Of a DNA stretch of 62,483 nt, positions 35,289-45,294 are shown in pieces. Below the pieces are notes generated by a model. It did no database searches. It worked only from the letters and a program-made list of their open reading frames with translations, and had not been told where the DNA came from. The stretch comes from Alloscardovia venturai (GTDB lineage: Bacteria; Actinomycetota; Actinomycetes; Actinomycetales; Bifidobacteriaceae), in assembly GCF_042676605.1 (NCBI RefSeq), contig NZ_JBHTHQ010000016.1, forward strand, positions 1 through 62,483. The letters run 5' to 3'. How positions within the stretch are numbered: the stretch's first letter is position 1; the number at the start of each line of letters is the position of its first letter. The translations under genes and the position numbers were made by a program.

Positions 35289-37196
35289 CTACTTGTCTTT
35301 GTGAACGTCCTTAGCCACATCAGCGACGACTGGAACAATCATCGGACGGCGGCGGTTAAACTTGCGAGCTATCCATCCACCCAACGTACGACGCATGATT
35401 TGCTGCAACTGATAGGTATCATGAGTACCACGCATCATCGCATCCGTAAGTGTCTCTACTATACGAGAACGAACTTCCACAAAGTCTGCCTCATCTTCCG
35501 CGACCGCATTAAGATAGATTTTTGGACCAGTGACGACTTCATTTGCCTCAGTATCAACGACAACGAAGGATGATACGAAACCTTCCTCAGACAAGATACG
35601 ACGCTTCTCGAGCTCTTCCTCGCCAATTTCGCCTACAGACTTGCCGTCGACATATACGTAGCCGCATGGTACGGATCCTACGACTGCTGCATGGCCCTTG
35701 TACAAATCCACAACGTCACCATCTTCAGCAAGTACGACATTATTAGGGTCTACGCCGGTCTTTACAGCGATAAGACCATTCGCGACCAAATGACGATGTT
35801 CGCCGTGAATTGGCATAGCTGCCTTAGGCTGAACAATGTTGTAGAAGTAGAGCAATTCACCTTCATCACAGTGTCCAGATACATGGATGGCAGCATTATC
35901 TTTGTTTACGACGCGGGCGCCCTTGCGGATGAGCTTGTTGATGACCTTGTAGACGCCATGTTCATTGCCTGGGATGAGAGAACTTGCCAAAATGACAGTA
36001 TCAAACTCCCCTACCGTGATGTCTGGATGATTGTCATCAGCGATACGTCCCAAAGCAGCCATTGGCTCCCCCTGAGAACCTGTGCACATATACACGATCT
36101 TGTCGTCTTGGATATCGTGCGCCTGCTTCAAATCAATAACGGTATCTTCCGGCAAATGCAAGTACCCTAAGTCAGCAGCAATACCCATATTGCGCACCAT
36201 AGAACGCCCTACGAAAACGACCTTGCGCCCATGCTTATGTGCGGCATCGACGACCTGCTGTACGCGATGCACATGAGACGAGAAGGATGCAACGACAATC
36301 TTGCGAGTTGCCTCGCCAAATACGCGGTCAAGGGCTGGCCCAATGGTCGTTTCAGGCTTTACAAAGCCAGGAACTTCTGCGTTAGTCGAGTCCGACATAA
36401 GTAAATCGACGCCTTGCTCACCAAGGCGTGCAAACTGACGCAAATCAGTGATGCGATGGTCGAGTGGAAGCTGGTCGAGCTTCATATCCCCAGTGTCGAT
36501 GATATGTCCTGCCGGAGTCTTCACAGACACAGCGAGAGCATCAGGGATAGAGTGAGTCACCGTGATGAACTCGAGGTTAAACGCTCCAAGCTTCATCTTG
36601 TCACGGCCTTGAACTGGCTTCAAGACTGGACTGATGCGATGCTCCTTGCACTTAGCTTCTACAAGTGCAAGCGTGAGCTTTGAACCAATGAGCGGAATGT
36701 CCTTGCGCAACTTGAGCAAGTACGGTACACCGCCGATATGATCCTCATGGCCATGAGTCAAGACTAAGCCTTCAACTTTGTCAAGACGATCCTTGATGTA
36801 GTTGAAATCGGGCAAAATCAAATCAACACCCGGCTGCTCTTCTTCAGGGAAGAGCACACCACAGTCAATGAGGAGAATGTGACCGTTGTACTCTACAACG
36901 TTCATATTGCGACCAATTTCGCCAAGCCCGCCGAGAGGAACGATGCGCATCGAACCTTTGCGGTACTTTGGTGGAGCGATGAGTGGCTTACCGTCAGAAG
37001 TAGTGTTTGGGTTCGCTTGCGCATTTACCGCGCGAATCGGTCCCTGATTTCGAGTGTTACGACGCGAAACACCACCACGCGTAGACGTACGAGATGTACG
37101 TGCCGCCGTACTAGTACTGCGACGTGCACGTGGTGAGCTAGTCTTTGCACTAGCACTTTTTGCGCGCGTTCTGCGCGTTCCATGAGTGGAAGGCAT
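35289..37196 (-). CDS. rnj: Ribonuclease J
   Basis: A 635-residue metallo-beta-lactamase/beta-CASP ribonuclease. From ATG 37196 (AAAGGTTGG upstream) it has about 75 basic, low-complexity residues (many R, S and T), common in actinobacterial RNase J. The catalytic part has G-G-L-G-E-I-G-R-N and the metal motif H-G-H-E-D-H (148-153). Further motifs are D-S-T-N-A, S-G-H and H-G-E-H-R-H. It processes and decays RNA with 5' exonuclease and endonuclease activity. It lies between dapA and pepN. Confidence 0.95.
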   Translation of the reverse strand: MPSTHGTRRTRAKSASAKTSSPRARRSTSTAARTSRTSTRGGVSRRNTRNQGPIRAVNAQANPNTTSDGKPLIAPPKYRKGSMRIVPLGGLGEIGRNMNVVEYNGHILLIDCGVLFPEEEQPGVDLILPDFNYIKDRLDKVEGLVLTHGHEDHIGGVPYLLKLRKDIPLIGSKLTLALVEAKCKEHRISPVLKPVQGRDKMKLGAFNLEFITVTHSIPDALAVSVKTPAGHIIDTGDMKLDQLPLDHRITDLRQFARLGEQGVDLLMSDSTNAEVPGFVKPETTIGPALDRVFGEATRKIVVASFSSHVHRVQQVVDAAHKHGRKVVFVGRSMVRNMGIAADLGYLHLPEDTVIDLKQAHDIQDDKIVYMCTGSQGEPMAALGRIADDNHPDITVGEFDTVILASSLIPGNEHGVYKVINKLIRKGARVVNKDNAAIHVSGHCDEGELLYFYNIVQPKAAMPIHGEHRHLVANGLIAVKTGVDPNNVVLAEDGDVVDLYKGHAAVVGSVPCGYVYVDGKSVGEIGEEELEKRRILSEEGFVSSFVVVDTEANEVVTGPKIYLNAVAEDEADFVEVRSRIVETLTDAMMRGTHDTYQLQQIMRRTLGGWIARKFNRRRPMIVPVVADVAKDVHKDK

Positions 37197-37265
37197 ATCC
37201 AACCTTTCGTTTGTGAACTTCGGTCCCTTGACCGAAGATTTCAAGCCTTATCCACTACCGAAAAA

Positions 37266-38177
37266 CTACTTAACTTTAAGAACCCCAGCTGCACGCATAC
37301 CCTCACGTGCCTTGTCAAGCTGCTCTGCGTGTGGGCCGACATTCGGCAAACGCATGGTGGTGTCTTCTATATATCCTTGCACTTTACACGCAGCCTTTGC
37401 CATCACTGCTTGAAATCCATCTCCGTTCAAAGCGCCCACGAGCGGAGACAACTGCACGGCGATACGCTGAGCTTCACTAACATTTCCTTCATCAAACGCA
37501 TCAGTCATGTCACGCAGCGGTCCCGAAGCAACGTGCGCAATGACAGAAATGATGCCTACTGCTCCAATAGAGAGGAATGGCAGATACACGCCATCATCTC
37601 CGGAGTACCACGCAAGTCCTGTTTCTAACTTCTTTACCACCGCTGCCGCTAAATCGCCTGTAGCATCTTTGACTGCCTTCACCTGAGACAGCCCTGCAAG
37701 ACGTACATACGTATCCGTAGAAATGCGTACTCCTGTACGCCCAGGCACGTCATAAATAATCACAGGAACGTCAGAAGAATCATTGACAGCCTTATAGTGC
37801 TGGAAAATTCCTTCTTGGGATGGACGGGAATAGTAAGGAGCGACAATGAGTAACGCATCAGCACCAGCTTCCTGAATATGCTCCGCCATGCGTACAGAAT
37901 GCGCAGTATCATTTGAACCCGCACCGGTTATAACTGGTACATCCACTACTTCCTTCACAGCACGCACAAGGTCAATTTTTTCTTCCAAATGCGTCGTAGG
38001 AGACTCACCAGTAGTGCCGTTAAGTAGGATGCCATCTGCACCATCTGCCACGAGGTGCTTCGCCAATACCTGAGCAGCCTCATAGTTTACGGTTCCATCC
38101 GCCTTCATCGGAGTGACCATTGCTGGAATTACTCGACCGAAAGGCGCATTTTCAAGCAGATGCATCTCGGTAGTCAT
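37266..38177 (-). CDS. dapA: 4-hydroxy-tetrahydrodipicolinate synthase
   Basis: A 303-residue DapA, condensing pyruvate with aspartate semialdehyde in lysine and diaminopimelate synthesis. It shows N-G-T-T-G-E (54-58), Tyr142 in I-I-Y-D-V-P-G-R-T-G and the Schiff-base Lys170 in A-V-K-D-A-T-G. It starts 27 nt after dapB, and the pair form an operon supplying two successive steps. Confidence 0.97.
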   Translation of the reverse strand: MTTEMHLLENAPFGRVIPAMVTPMKADGTVNYEAAQVLAKHLVADGADGILLNGTTGESPTTHLEEKIDLVRAVKEVVDVPVITGAGSNDTAHSVRMAEHIQEAGADALLIVAPYYSRPSQEGIFQHYKAVNDSSDVPVIIYDVPGRTGVRISTDTYVRLAGLSQVKAVKDATGDLAAAVVKKLETGLAWYSGDDGVYLPFLSIGAVGIISVIAHVASGPLRDMTDAFDEGNVSEAQRIAVQLSPLVGALNGDGFQAVMAKAACKVQGYIEDTTMRLPNVGPHAEQLDKAREGMRAAGVLKVK

Positions 38178-38204
38178 AGTGTAAAAATACCTTTCGAGTA
38201 GGAC

Positions 38205-38945
38205 TTATAAATCCATATATGTATCAAGGCCAACTGTAAGTCCGGGTGTCTTGCCTGCGTGCCGGATTGCAAGCAGTACGCCCGGCATAAAGGATGTGCG
38301 ATCAAAAGAATCGGCACGAATGATGAGCTGCTCACCTGCATTTCCCATGAGAATTTCTTCATGAGCATTAAGACCTCGCAGGCGTACCGCATGCACATGG
38401 ATGCCTTCTACGACTTGTCCACGAGAGCCCGCGTCAGTTTGCGTATTGTCAGGTATAGCCGGCATGCCAGCAGCGCGCCTAGCTGTAGCAAGTTTTTGTG
38501 CCGTGTGAATGGCCGTGCCACTTGGAGCATCGACCTTATCAGGGTGATGCATCTCGATAATCTCCGCAGACTCGAAGTACCGAGCTGCTTGGGCTGCAAA
38601 ATGCTCAGCAAGAACGGTAGAAAGAGCAAAGTTTGGTGCTATGAAGACACTGACATCAGGATGGGACGTCAAAGCCTGCCTGACCGTTTCTAGCTTTTCT
38701 TCATTCCAACCAGTAGTGCCTACGACGACATTGACATCATGACGAATGAGTGCCAAAACGTTATCAAGGCTTGCGCTAGGAACGGAAAACTCTACGACAA
38801 CATCAGTATTCTCGCGCGAAACCTGATTAAGATCATCTCCAGCATCAAGAGTTAATGCAAGTTCCATATCAGATGCAGAGTTAACCGCAGCTACGACATG
38901 AGAACCCATACGTCCTTGTGCACCTACTACAGAAACACGAATCAT
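38205..38945 (-). CDS. dapB: 4-hydroxy-tetrahydrodipicolinate reductase
   Basis: A 246-residue DapB that reduces the DapA product. The nucleotide-binding loop is G-A-Q-G-R-M-G (8-14). The catalytic stretch E-M-H-H-P-D-K-V-D-A-P-S-G-T-A carries His133, His134 and Lys137. It is first in the dapB-dapA pair. Confidence 0.97.
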   Translation of the reverse strand: MIRVSVVGAQGRMGSHVVAAVNSASDMELALTLDAGDDLNQVSRENTDVVVEFSVPSASLDNVLALIRHDVNVVVGTTGWNEEKLETVRQALTSHPDVSVFIAPNFALSTVLAEHFAAQAARYFESAEIIEMHHPDKVDAPSGTAIHTAQKLATARRAAGMPAIPDNTQTDAGSRGQVVEGIHVHAVRLRGLNAHEEILMGNAGEQLIIRADSFDRTSFMPGVLLAIRHAGKTPGLTVGLDTYMDL

Positions 38946-39006
38946 GGCGTTATCTTCATTCCTTCTCGATAATCGATAATTACTGACACTCTATGTGTAA
39001 GTTTAC

Positions 39007-40284
39007 CTATTTTATGCCTTGCTGCATTTTCTTGTTCGCAGCGCGAACCTGCATATAGCCCACGAGGAAAATAGGGAATGCTATCGCTGCGCTCAGCCAT
39101 AAGAAATGAAGTGTAGTCAAAGCTCCAACATGATCCAAGAAAATTCCTGCTACAGCTGAACCCAGTGAGGACCCTATCGTACCTCCCGTAGAAATCCAGC
39201 TAAGACCTTCGGTGAGCTTATGCTGCGGCGCAGTTTGACGCATGACAAGGTTTGCTGTCGCATACGTCGGCGACACAAACAATCCTGCAAATACCCCAAA
39301 GAAAGCTGCAAGAGGAAGCCACTGAACACTCAACCCTATAGCGACGATACCTGTCGCAAGTGCTACCATGAAGCCCATCATGCGCATCCACGAATTATGA
39401 GTATGCTTGCGCGAGCCAAAGATAAGCGCGCCGATGAGAGAGCCTAATGCAATGGTCGCCAGCATAAAGCCCGTAATATGTGCAAGCCCTCTGCCCTTCA
39501 AGATAGCGGTCATGATGACATCGAATGCAGAGAAAGTGGAATTAAATGCCAAAATCCCCAACGGCAGCATGAGCATGCCTGGATAGAGCAGAATATTTCG
39601 ATCTTTAATACGATTTTGTGCACGTTTTGTGGAAGCGGACGTTAGAGAAGTGTCATCAACTGTAATTTCATGCACCGTCACTACTGCAGGTGGCGTAGCA
39701 GATTTAAGATTATAGAAAATCATAGCGCCCACAAAGTTAATTCCACCAAAAAGTATGAAAGGGATAATTGTCGTCACAGGCGGATGAGCAGTGGAAATAG
39801 TAGCTGCTGCAATCGGTCCTAGGATGAAAATTATTTCATCAATTGCAGATTCAAGAGCATACGCCGTATTGAGATAATCGTCAGGCTTATCGCGCAATGC
39901 CCATGCCCAACGAGTACGCACGACCGCTCCTACTGAATACATGCATAAGCCCGTAATGACAGCGAGCGCGAAAAGTACTGGTAGAGGCGCACGCATGTAT
40001 GCCGCCGCCGCAAAAGTGAGAAGAGCAGCAAACTGAATCGGCGCAGTAATCAAGCCCACCTTCCGTTGGCCGTACTTGTCAAAAAGTCTTGCATAAACGG
40101 GCGTGACGAAGGCTGCCGCAAGAACGTACACCGCACTCATCAAGCCTGCAGAAGTCCACTCATTGTAGAGATTGTTCAAGCACAGAATCATGCTGAGCCC
40201 GATAGTAGACATGGTGGCGCGTGTCATAGCGCCAGTGATGGAAAATGCTAACGTGCCTGGCACTTGAAATATTTTTCTATACAC
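39007..40284 (-). CDS. Major facilitator superfamily transporter
   Basis: A 425-residue protein with about twelve hydrophobic segments and a cytoplasmic loop around residues 200-235. The loop after segment 2 reads A-R-L-F-D-K-Y-G-Q-R-K-V, the family's G-x-x-x-D-R-x-G-R-R variant. An efflux role is plausible from its resemblance to small exporters of this group, but the substrate is unknown. It stands alone between dapB and the GNAT gene. Confidence 0.88.
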   Translation of the reverse strand: MYRKIFQVPGTLAFSITGAMTRATMSTIGLSMILCLNNLYNEWTSAGLMSAVYVLAAAFVTPVYARLFDKYGQRKVGLITAPIQFAALLTFAAAAYMRAPLPVLFALAVITGLCMYSVGAVVRTRWAWALRDKPDDYLNTAYALESAIDEIIFILGPIAAATISTAHPPVTTIIPFILFGGINFVGAMIFYNLKSATPPAVVTVHEITVDDTSLTSASTKRAQNRIKDRNILLYPGMLMLPLGILAFNSTFSAFDVIMTAILKGRGLAHITGFMLATIALGSLIGALIFGSRKHTHNSWMRMMGFMVALATGIVAIGLSVQWLPLAAFFGVFAGLFVSPTYATANLVMRQTAPQHKLTEGLSWISTGGTIGSSLGSAVAGIFLDHVGALTTLHFLWLSAAIAFPIFLVGYMQVRAANKKMQQGIK

Positions 40285-40462
40285 GCCTACTCTTCACTCC
40301 TACTCTGCGGCCTTCGCCAGCTCTATATCCTCATAGAACCTTGGGTTTGTATTTCTTGCATATGCACCTTAACAACCCCATGTGAGTCTACTCAGTGGAC
40401 CAACAATTTTTCTCCCGATTTCCGTAAGCTTTCCGTAATTTTTCTGTATTTCTGCAGCTTTT
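40285..40462. other. Intergenic spacer with pyrimidine-rich repeats
   Basis: No gene is seen. Several short TTTCCGTA/TTTCTGTA-like units occur at 40418-40480. This is the promoter side of the MFS gene on the minus strand. Confidence 0.4.
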
Positions 40463-41131
40463 CTATAGCTTTCCTACATAAATAAATTTATCTACAAGAG
40501 CTCCACTCGGACCGGTGACACGATGCTGCTGTGCTGCACACTCAAGTCTACGATGGTCATAAAAACTGTAGTCACATTCCGTATCCGTATAAAGATAGTA
40601 CTGATGTGCGCCTGATTGACGCATAGAATCTTCAGCACAACTCAGAAGTTTCTTCCCAACGCCTTTACCACGAGATAGCGGTGACATCATAAACAATCTC
40701 AACTCTGCCCCACACATAGTAGCGACTGGAGCCGCAAGCTCACCCGTTCTGCGAGAGTCCGCTACAAAGTGCTCATAGAATTGAGCAAATTTATCGTCTA
40801 TACGAACGCGTTGGCGCACACTTTCTAACTCCATCTGGACATAGCGAGCCAACGACATACCTTTGCTCCAATCGGAGTCATTTCTCCACAGTGCTGCTCC
40901 GAGGACCTGTCCATCAGTATCACTGACAGCAAGTACCGCATGTGTGGACGTCGCTAGATAATGTGCTACATCTAATCGCGCCATAGCCTCCATGCGGTCT
41001 AGCTCATCGGCTGAGGTATCAGGCTTTATATCTGTGCTATACCATGTATCAAACATGATGACAGCAAGTGCATCAAAATCGCCACTCTCGTAGGGACGTA
41101 AATGTATATGCTTAGTCGTCACGATTTTCAA
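40463..41131 (-). CDS. GNAT-family N-acetyltransferase
   Basis: A 222-residue acetyltransferase with the acetyl-CoA loop S-R-G-K-G-V-G-K-K-L-L in the middle and an end strand Y-Y-L-Y-T-D-T. The start I-H-L-R-P-Y-E-S-G-D-F is typical. The substrate is unknown. Its start overlaps the adnB stop by 20 bases, so it is translated from the same message as the helicase-nuclease genes, though a role in repair need not follow. Confidence 0.85.
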   Translation of the reverse strand: MKIVTTKHIHLRPYESGDFDALAVIMFDTWYSTDIKPDTSADELDRMEAMARLDVAHYLATSTHAVLAVSDTDGQVLGAALWRNDSDWSKGMSLARYVQMELESVRQRVRIDDKFAQFYEHFVADSRRTGELAAPVATMCGAELRLFMMSPLSRGKGVGKKLLSCAEDSMRQSGAHQYYLYTDTECDYSFYDHRRLECAAQQHRVTGPSGALVDKFIYVGKL

Positions 41132-44100
41132 GCTTTCCTTCGGATTTGCTTACCCCGCGTAAAATATCCTCAATCTGCTCCTGAGTTTTGTATGCAGCCG
41201 GGATAAGCCTATCTTCTTCCTTGTTCTCACTGACATAGTAGAGTGCCGCATCTACTTGGTCGACGTCGACTCCCTTTAGTGTAGCGAGAATTTCACGATA
41301 CATGTCAACTTGGAGTAACTTCTCGCGCTTTTCCGCTTCGTCTTGCGGCTTATGCCCGGTCTTCCAATCAATGACGGTATACAAAATCTCTCTTCCCTCG
41401 TCATGAGCATGCCGAGAAATTGGAGAGTCCTTAAGCTGCTGACCCTCGAATACGGCATCAATCACGCCAACTACTGTGCGGTCTGTATCTTCGGGAACGT
41501 AAGCAAAAGGAACCTCAGTACCGTCACATTCACTCGGGTCAAACTGAGAAGAAAGTAGTCTCACTTTCCACGCGTGCATGCGTTCTTCATACTCGCCGTG
41601 AGTCGTCTCATTCTCGACCTCGGAGCGAATCATTTCCTTTGACTGTCGGAATTCTTGAGAATCAAGGACAGCAGCGTTATCGGGCTTAAAGTACCGCTGT
41701 GCAAACGCATGAAAGGCAGTCCCCATATGTGCTACACTCAGCTGCCCACCCGCATCATAATTAACGATATTTGGTACAGGTCGCATAATTGCACGAGCAC
41801 GCTGAAGCTGTGACGTGTGGTCTGCCCGAGAGGTGTGAGAAGTGCTTGACGCATTAGCAGCTTCTCTTTGGATGGTCGTCACCGATGCATTGCGCTGACG
41901 CATAACCTGCTGTGCTGCTTCGATAAGTTTTTGCTCCTCATCGGACACCGTATGCACTGAATTTGTCCCGTCTGCTCTAGGATTTGTCGTAGCGTGAACT
42001 GCGGCACTGTCTACGGTCATAGTCACACTACTGCTATCGCTATGCGTGTACCCGAGTGTAGACATCGCTTCATAGACCCGCTGAGCAGCGTGACGAAGCT
42101 CACCTAACTTCTCAGACTCGTCAAAGTCATCGGAATTGTTAGGCTCCCAGTTATCCGTGCTCAATACGCGAGCTGAAGCATCCAGCACATCCCCAATTCT
42201 CGAGTCGATACGCCGCGGATGCTCATAATGTACAGCATTGTCGACTTGCACAGCATCTCGCGCAGCGTCAAGTGCACCTCCCACCGTTGCTGCAGCATAT
42301 TCAAATGCATCATGCCCCACAAAAATGCCAATAGGCTTATCGATGAATTCACTGTCTTCGAACTGCTCGTCGATATCTATAACATTGTCATGCCCGTACT
42401 CCTCCGCAACTTCGCCACTATGCAGGTATTCCTGCACTTCGGCAAGGAAGATAGAGCATTTATCGAACTGCGGAAGAACAGTTAGACTTTGGTCTTGATC
42501 GTGAGCGGATGTATACCCTACTGGCGAGAAATTATCCATCAGCGATGTAGCTTTGACCGCACCAGTCATGAGAACGTCGCGCTTCGCACGAGTGACAGTG
42601 ACATATGCGAGACGGCGCTCCTCCTCTAGTACTGATTGTCCGCTCTCTTCTCTCAAACTCATCGTCGTCGAGAGCGCGTCACGCTGCGGTAAGTGGAGCT
42701 GCCCATGCACTCGTGCCTCAAGAGAGAGTGCATCAGGCAGAAGCTCATCAAATTGATTTTCGTCCGCAAAACGCGGAACTGCGTCCGCATCTGCACGCAC
42801 TGGAGCTGGCACTGCGGTGGGATCAGTAAGCCACGTTGAAGCGTAAGCCACGTACTGACCACTCGGCATCGGTTCGTCATCGTACACTGCATCAAAGCTC
42901 AGATTGCTTCCCTGATTTGACGGAAATGTAGCTTCATTCATCTCTGGGATGATGACGCTATCCCACTCCAGTCCCTTGGAATGATGAATCGTGCAGATTG
43001 TGACATCAGCCTGAGCAGAGCCAACAATTGTAGGATCATCCGACGCATTACTATCTGCTGACTGTACCCATGATAGGAACCCAGACAGGGTTGGACGCTG
43101 ACTTTCGGAAAGCTCCTGTGCGTATGTCTGCGAAAGTTCAACGAGCGAGTCAACGCTGGAAACTGGCAACGCTTCGCCTGTCAGACCTTTCTCTCGTGTA
43201 ATCGCGTATGCAACAGCTACGTCGATGTCCACACCGAGCGCATCGCCTGCTGCACGAATTACTGTTTCTAGGCCTTGAGAGCTAACGGAATTAACCATAG
43301 TGAGAGCTCTCGCAAAATCTTCAATACGCCGCACGCTCAAATCGCTACCGTGGTAATACTGCTTGACTATGCTGTCACGAATTTTTCGAGGAGCGATGAG
43401 CACATCAACTAGCGAAGTGACAGGAGGAACTGACCACGATCCTCGATCAGGCTTGCCTACACCGACGCTATCAAGCAATTCTCTCTGTAATTGAACGTTG
43501 TACATCGAGACGGCATCAGCAAATTCGCGCAAGTCTGCAGCTGGAATGTCAAAACGCGTACTGGCAAGTACACTCAGCGCTGCAGCTGTCTGTGAATGGT
43601 CAGCTACTGCCGCAAGGAGATTGATAATATCGTGAGCATCTGGACGGTCGAGTACAGACTGTACGCCGTCAACCTGTACGCTCAACCCTGCCTCGTTGAA
43701 CGCTTGCGCAAATTCACCCATGTGTGTTTTAGAGCGCAAGAGAACCGCCACAAACGGACCTGACTTTGCTGCTTCGCCCTGCTTGATGAGTTCGTCGTTG
43801 TGCTTTTTACTTTTTTCTACAGCTTTTTTCGCGTAGCGCACTACGCCGTCGATCTCTTGCTTGCGCGATGCATATGCGAGTGCTGCAATTGAACCCTGAC
43901 TAGCATCATCTCGTGCAGAAAGCTTCGGGACTCGCACTTCATGAAGAGTGATAGTTCCCTTACGGCCGTATGCATCACGATGCCCCTCTCGTAACGGCTG
44001 AGTAAGTTTATTTGCCACATCGAGCACAATACGAGGATTGCGCATTGAGACGCTCAACGACAATGGTTTTGACACTCCGACATGATGCAAAAATGACACG

Positions 44101-45293
44101 AACGCCCCCGGTGCCGCACCACGCCATGCGTAAATTGCTTGATAAGGGTCACCCACGGCAGTCAAAGCCGACGAACGTAAAGATATTTCATGGCGCGAAG
44201 ATACTTCGTAAGATGTAGGCACTTCGAGATGCAAAGACGCCCCATGAGGAGCAAAAATTTCAGCGATAAGACTTGCTTGCGCGGTGGAAGAATCCTGATA
44301 TTCGTCCAAAAAGACATGAGAGAAACACGAACGATACTGCTCTCCAATCCACGGGAATCGCTGCACAAGTTGCATCGCTGCGATAGTGAAATCGGAAAAC
44401 TGTGCCATATGCTGCTCACGTTTACGCTGTGCAAGCAGTTTGACATATGTGAGATAAACTGAGCGCAGACGCGTATTCTCACGAATTTCGACGAGGATAC
44501 CAGCGAGATAGTCCTTCCCTTTCTCGTTCATCCACTTATCAAAGCCCTTGACAGTCTTCGACGTCGTCATCTTTATCTTCACGCCGAAATCAGGAAGGTT
44601 CTTGAGTTCAGCAAACTCATGGTCGACGATTTTATCAAGATGAGTGATGAAGGCGCTATCCCACTTTTCTATACGCGCAATCGCCTCGTCTACACTCGTA
44701 CATGTTTTATCAATCATGCACGAGCTTATAGCTTCAGAAAGCGTCACGACATTACGCACAAAAGTAGTGTAAGAACCCATATCATCCAAGTCGCTAGACT
44801 CCTGCTCACCCATAGCATTCACAACGTCGCGCATATGGTCACGAATGACTTCATCAGCCAATTGATACGCGCCAGCCGTACTGAGCGGAACAGTGTTAGG
44901 ATCCATCCCAACGAGAAGACCATACTGGCGTACGATACTCTGGAAAAACGCATCGTAGGTATACACTTCGGGTTTCATGAATGCCATGTCAGCGTGGTCA
45001 TCGCTCATGTAATAGGAAGAATCAGCATCTTCCTCGTGTCCGCGTGTCCGCATGCGAGCACGATTGCCATTGACTGCGGCAGCTACACGTGTGAGCAGCT
45101 CGTTCGCCGCCGCTTTTGTAAAGGTCAATCCCAATATTTTCTGCGGCTCTACACCATTTTTGATAAGTTCGATAATGCGCGCAGTCATGGTAAAAGTCTT
45201 ACCCGAGCCAGCACCAGCGACGATGAGCATCGTGCTACTTTTTTCAGCGTTGAGGATGCTTGTTTGCTCAGGAGTCGGTTTAAACTCAGCCAT
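41112..45293 (-). CDS. adnB: AdnB-type helicase-nuclease
   Basis: A 1393-residue protein with a UvrD-like motor (Walker A G-A-G-S-G-K-T at 27-33; Walker B D-E-Y-Q-D-S at about 335; later Q-A-I-Y-A-W-R-G and V-T-R-A-K-R) and a C-terminal RecB nuclease (G-T-A-F-H-A-F-A-Q, then V-I-D-A-V-F and Y-T-V-I-D-W-K-T-G). With AdnA it should form the double-strand-break resecting motor of actinobacteria. It is about 300 residues longer than the mycobacterial protein, with an acidic, Ser-rich insertion between motor and nuclease. It starts one base after adnA. Confidence 0.9.
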   Translation of the reverse strand: MAEFKPTPEQTSILNAEKSSTMLIVAGAGSGKTFTMTARIIELIKNGVEPQKILGLTFTKAAANELLTRVAAAVNGNRARMRTRGHEEDADSSYYMSDDHADMAFMKPEVYTYDAFFQSIVRQYGLLVGMDPNTVPLSTAGAYQLADEVIRDHMRDVVNAMGEQESSDLDDMGSYTTFVRNVVTLSEAISSCMIDKTCTSVDEAIARIEKWDSAFITHLDKIVDHEFAELKNLPDFGVKIKMTTSKTVKGFDKWMNEKGKDYLAGILVEIRENTRLRSVYLTYVKLLAQRKREQHMAQFSDFTIAAMQLVQRFPWIGEQYRSCFSHVFLDEYQDSSTAQASLIAEIFAPHGASLHLEVPTSYEVSSRHEISLRSSALTAVGDPYQAIYAWRGAAPGAFVSFLHHVGVSKPLSLSVSMRNPRIVLDVANKLTQPLREGHRDAYGRKGTITLHEVRVPKLSARDDASQGSIAALAYASRKQEIDGVVRYAKKAVEKSKKHNDELIKQGEAAKSGPFVAVLLRSKTHMGEFAQAFNEAGLSVQVDGVQSVLDRPDAHDIINLLAAVADHSQTAAALSVLASTRFDIPAADLREFADAVSMYNVQLQRELLDSVGVGKPDRGSWSVPPVTSLVDVLIAPRKIRDSIVKQYYHGSDLSVRRIEDFARALTMVNSVSSQGLETVIRAAGDALGVDIDVAVAYAITREKGLTGEALPVSSVDSLVELSQTYAQELSESQRPTLSGFLSWVQSADSNASDDPTIVGSAQADVTICTIHHSKGLEWDSVIIPEMNEATFPSNQGSNLSFDAVYDDEPMPSGQYVAYASTWLTDPTAVPAPVRADADAVPRFADENQFDELLPDALSLEARVHGQLHLPQRDALSTTMSLREESGQSVLEEERRLAYVTVTRAKRDVLMTGAVKATSLMDNFSPVGYTSAHDQDQSLTVLPQFDKCSIFLAEVQEYLHSGEVAEEYGHDNVIDIDEQFEDSEFIDKPIGIFVGHDAFEYAAATVGGALDAARDAVQVDNAVHYEHPRRIDSRIGDVLDASARVLSTDNWEPNNSDDFDESEKLGELRHAAQRVYEAMSTLGYTHSDSSSVTMTVDSAAVHATTNPRADGTNSVHTVSDEEQKLIEAAQQVMRQRNASVTTIQREAANASSTSHTSRADHTSQLQRARAIMRPVPNIVNYDAGGQLSVAHMGTAFHAFAQRYFKPDNAAVLDSQEFRQSKEMIRSEVENETTHGEYEERMHAWKVRLLSSQFDPSECDGTEVPFAYVPEDTDRTVVGVIDAVFEGQQLKDSPISRHAHDEGREILYTVIDWKTGHKPQDEAEKREKLLQVDMYREILATLKGVDVDQVDAALYYVSENKEEDRLIPAAYKTQEQIEDILRGVSKSEGKLENRDD

Positions 45294-45294
45294 T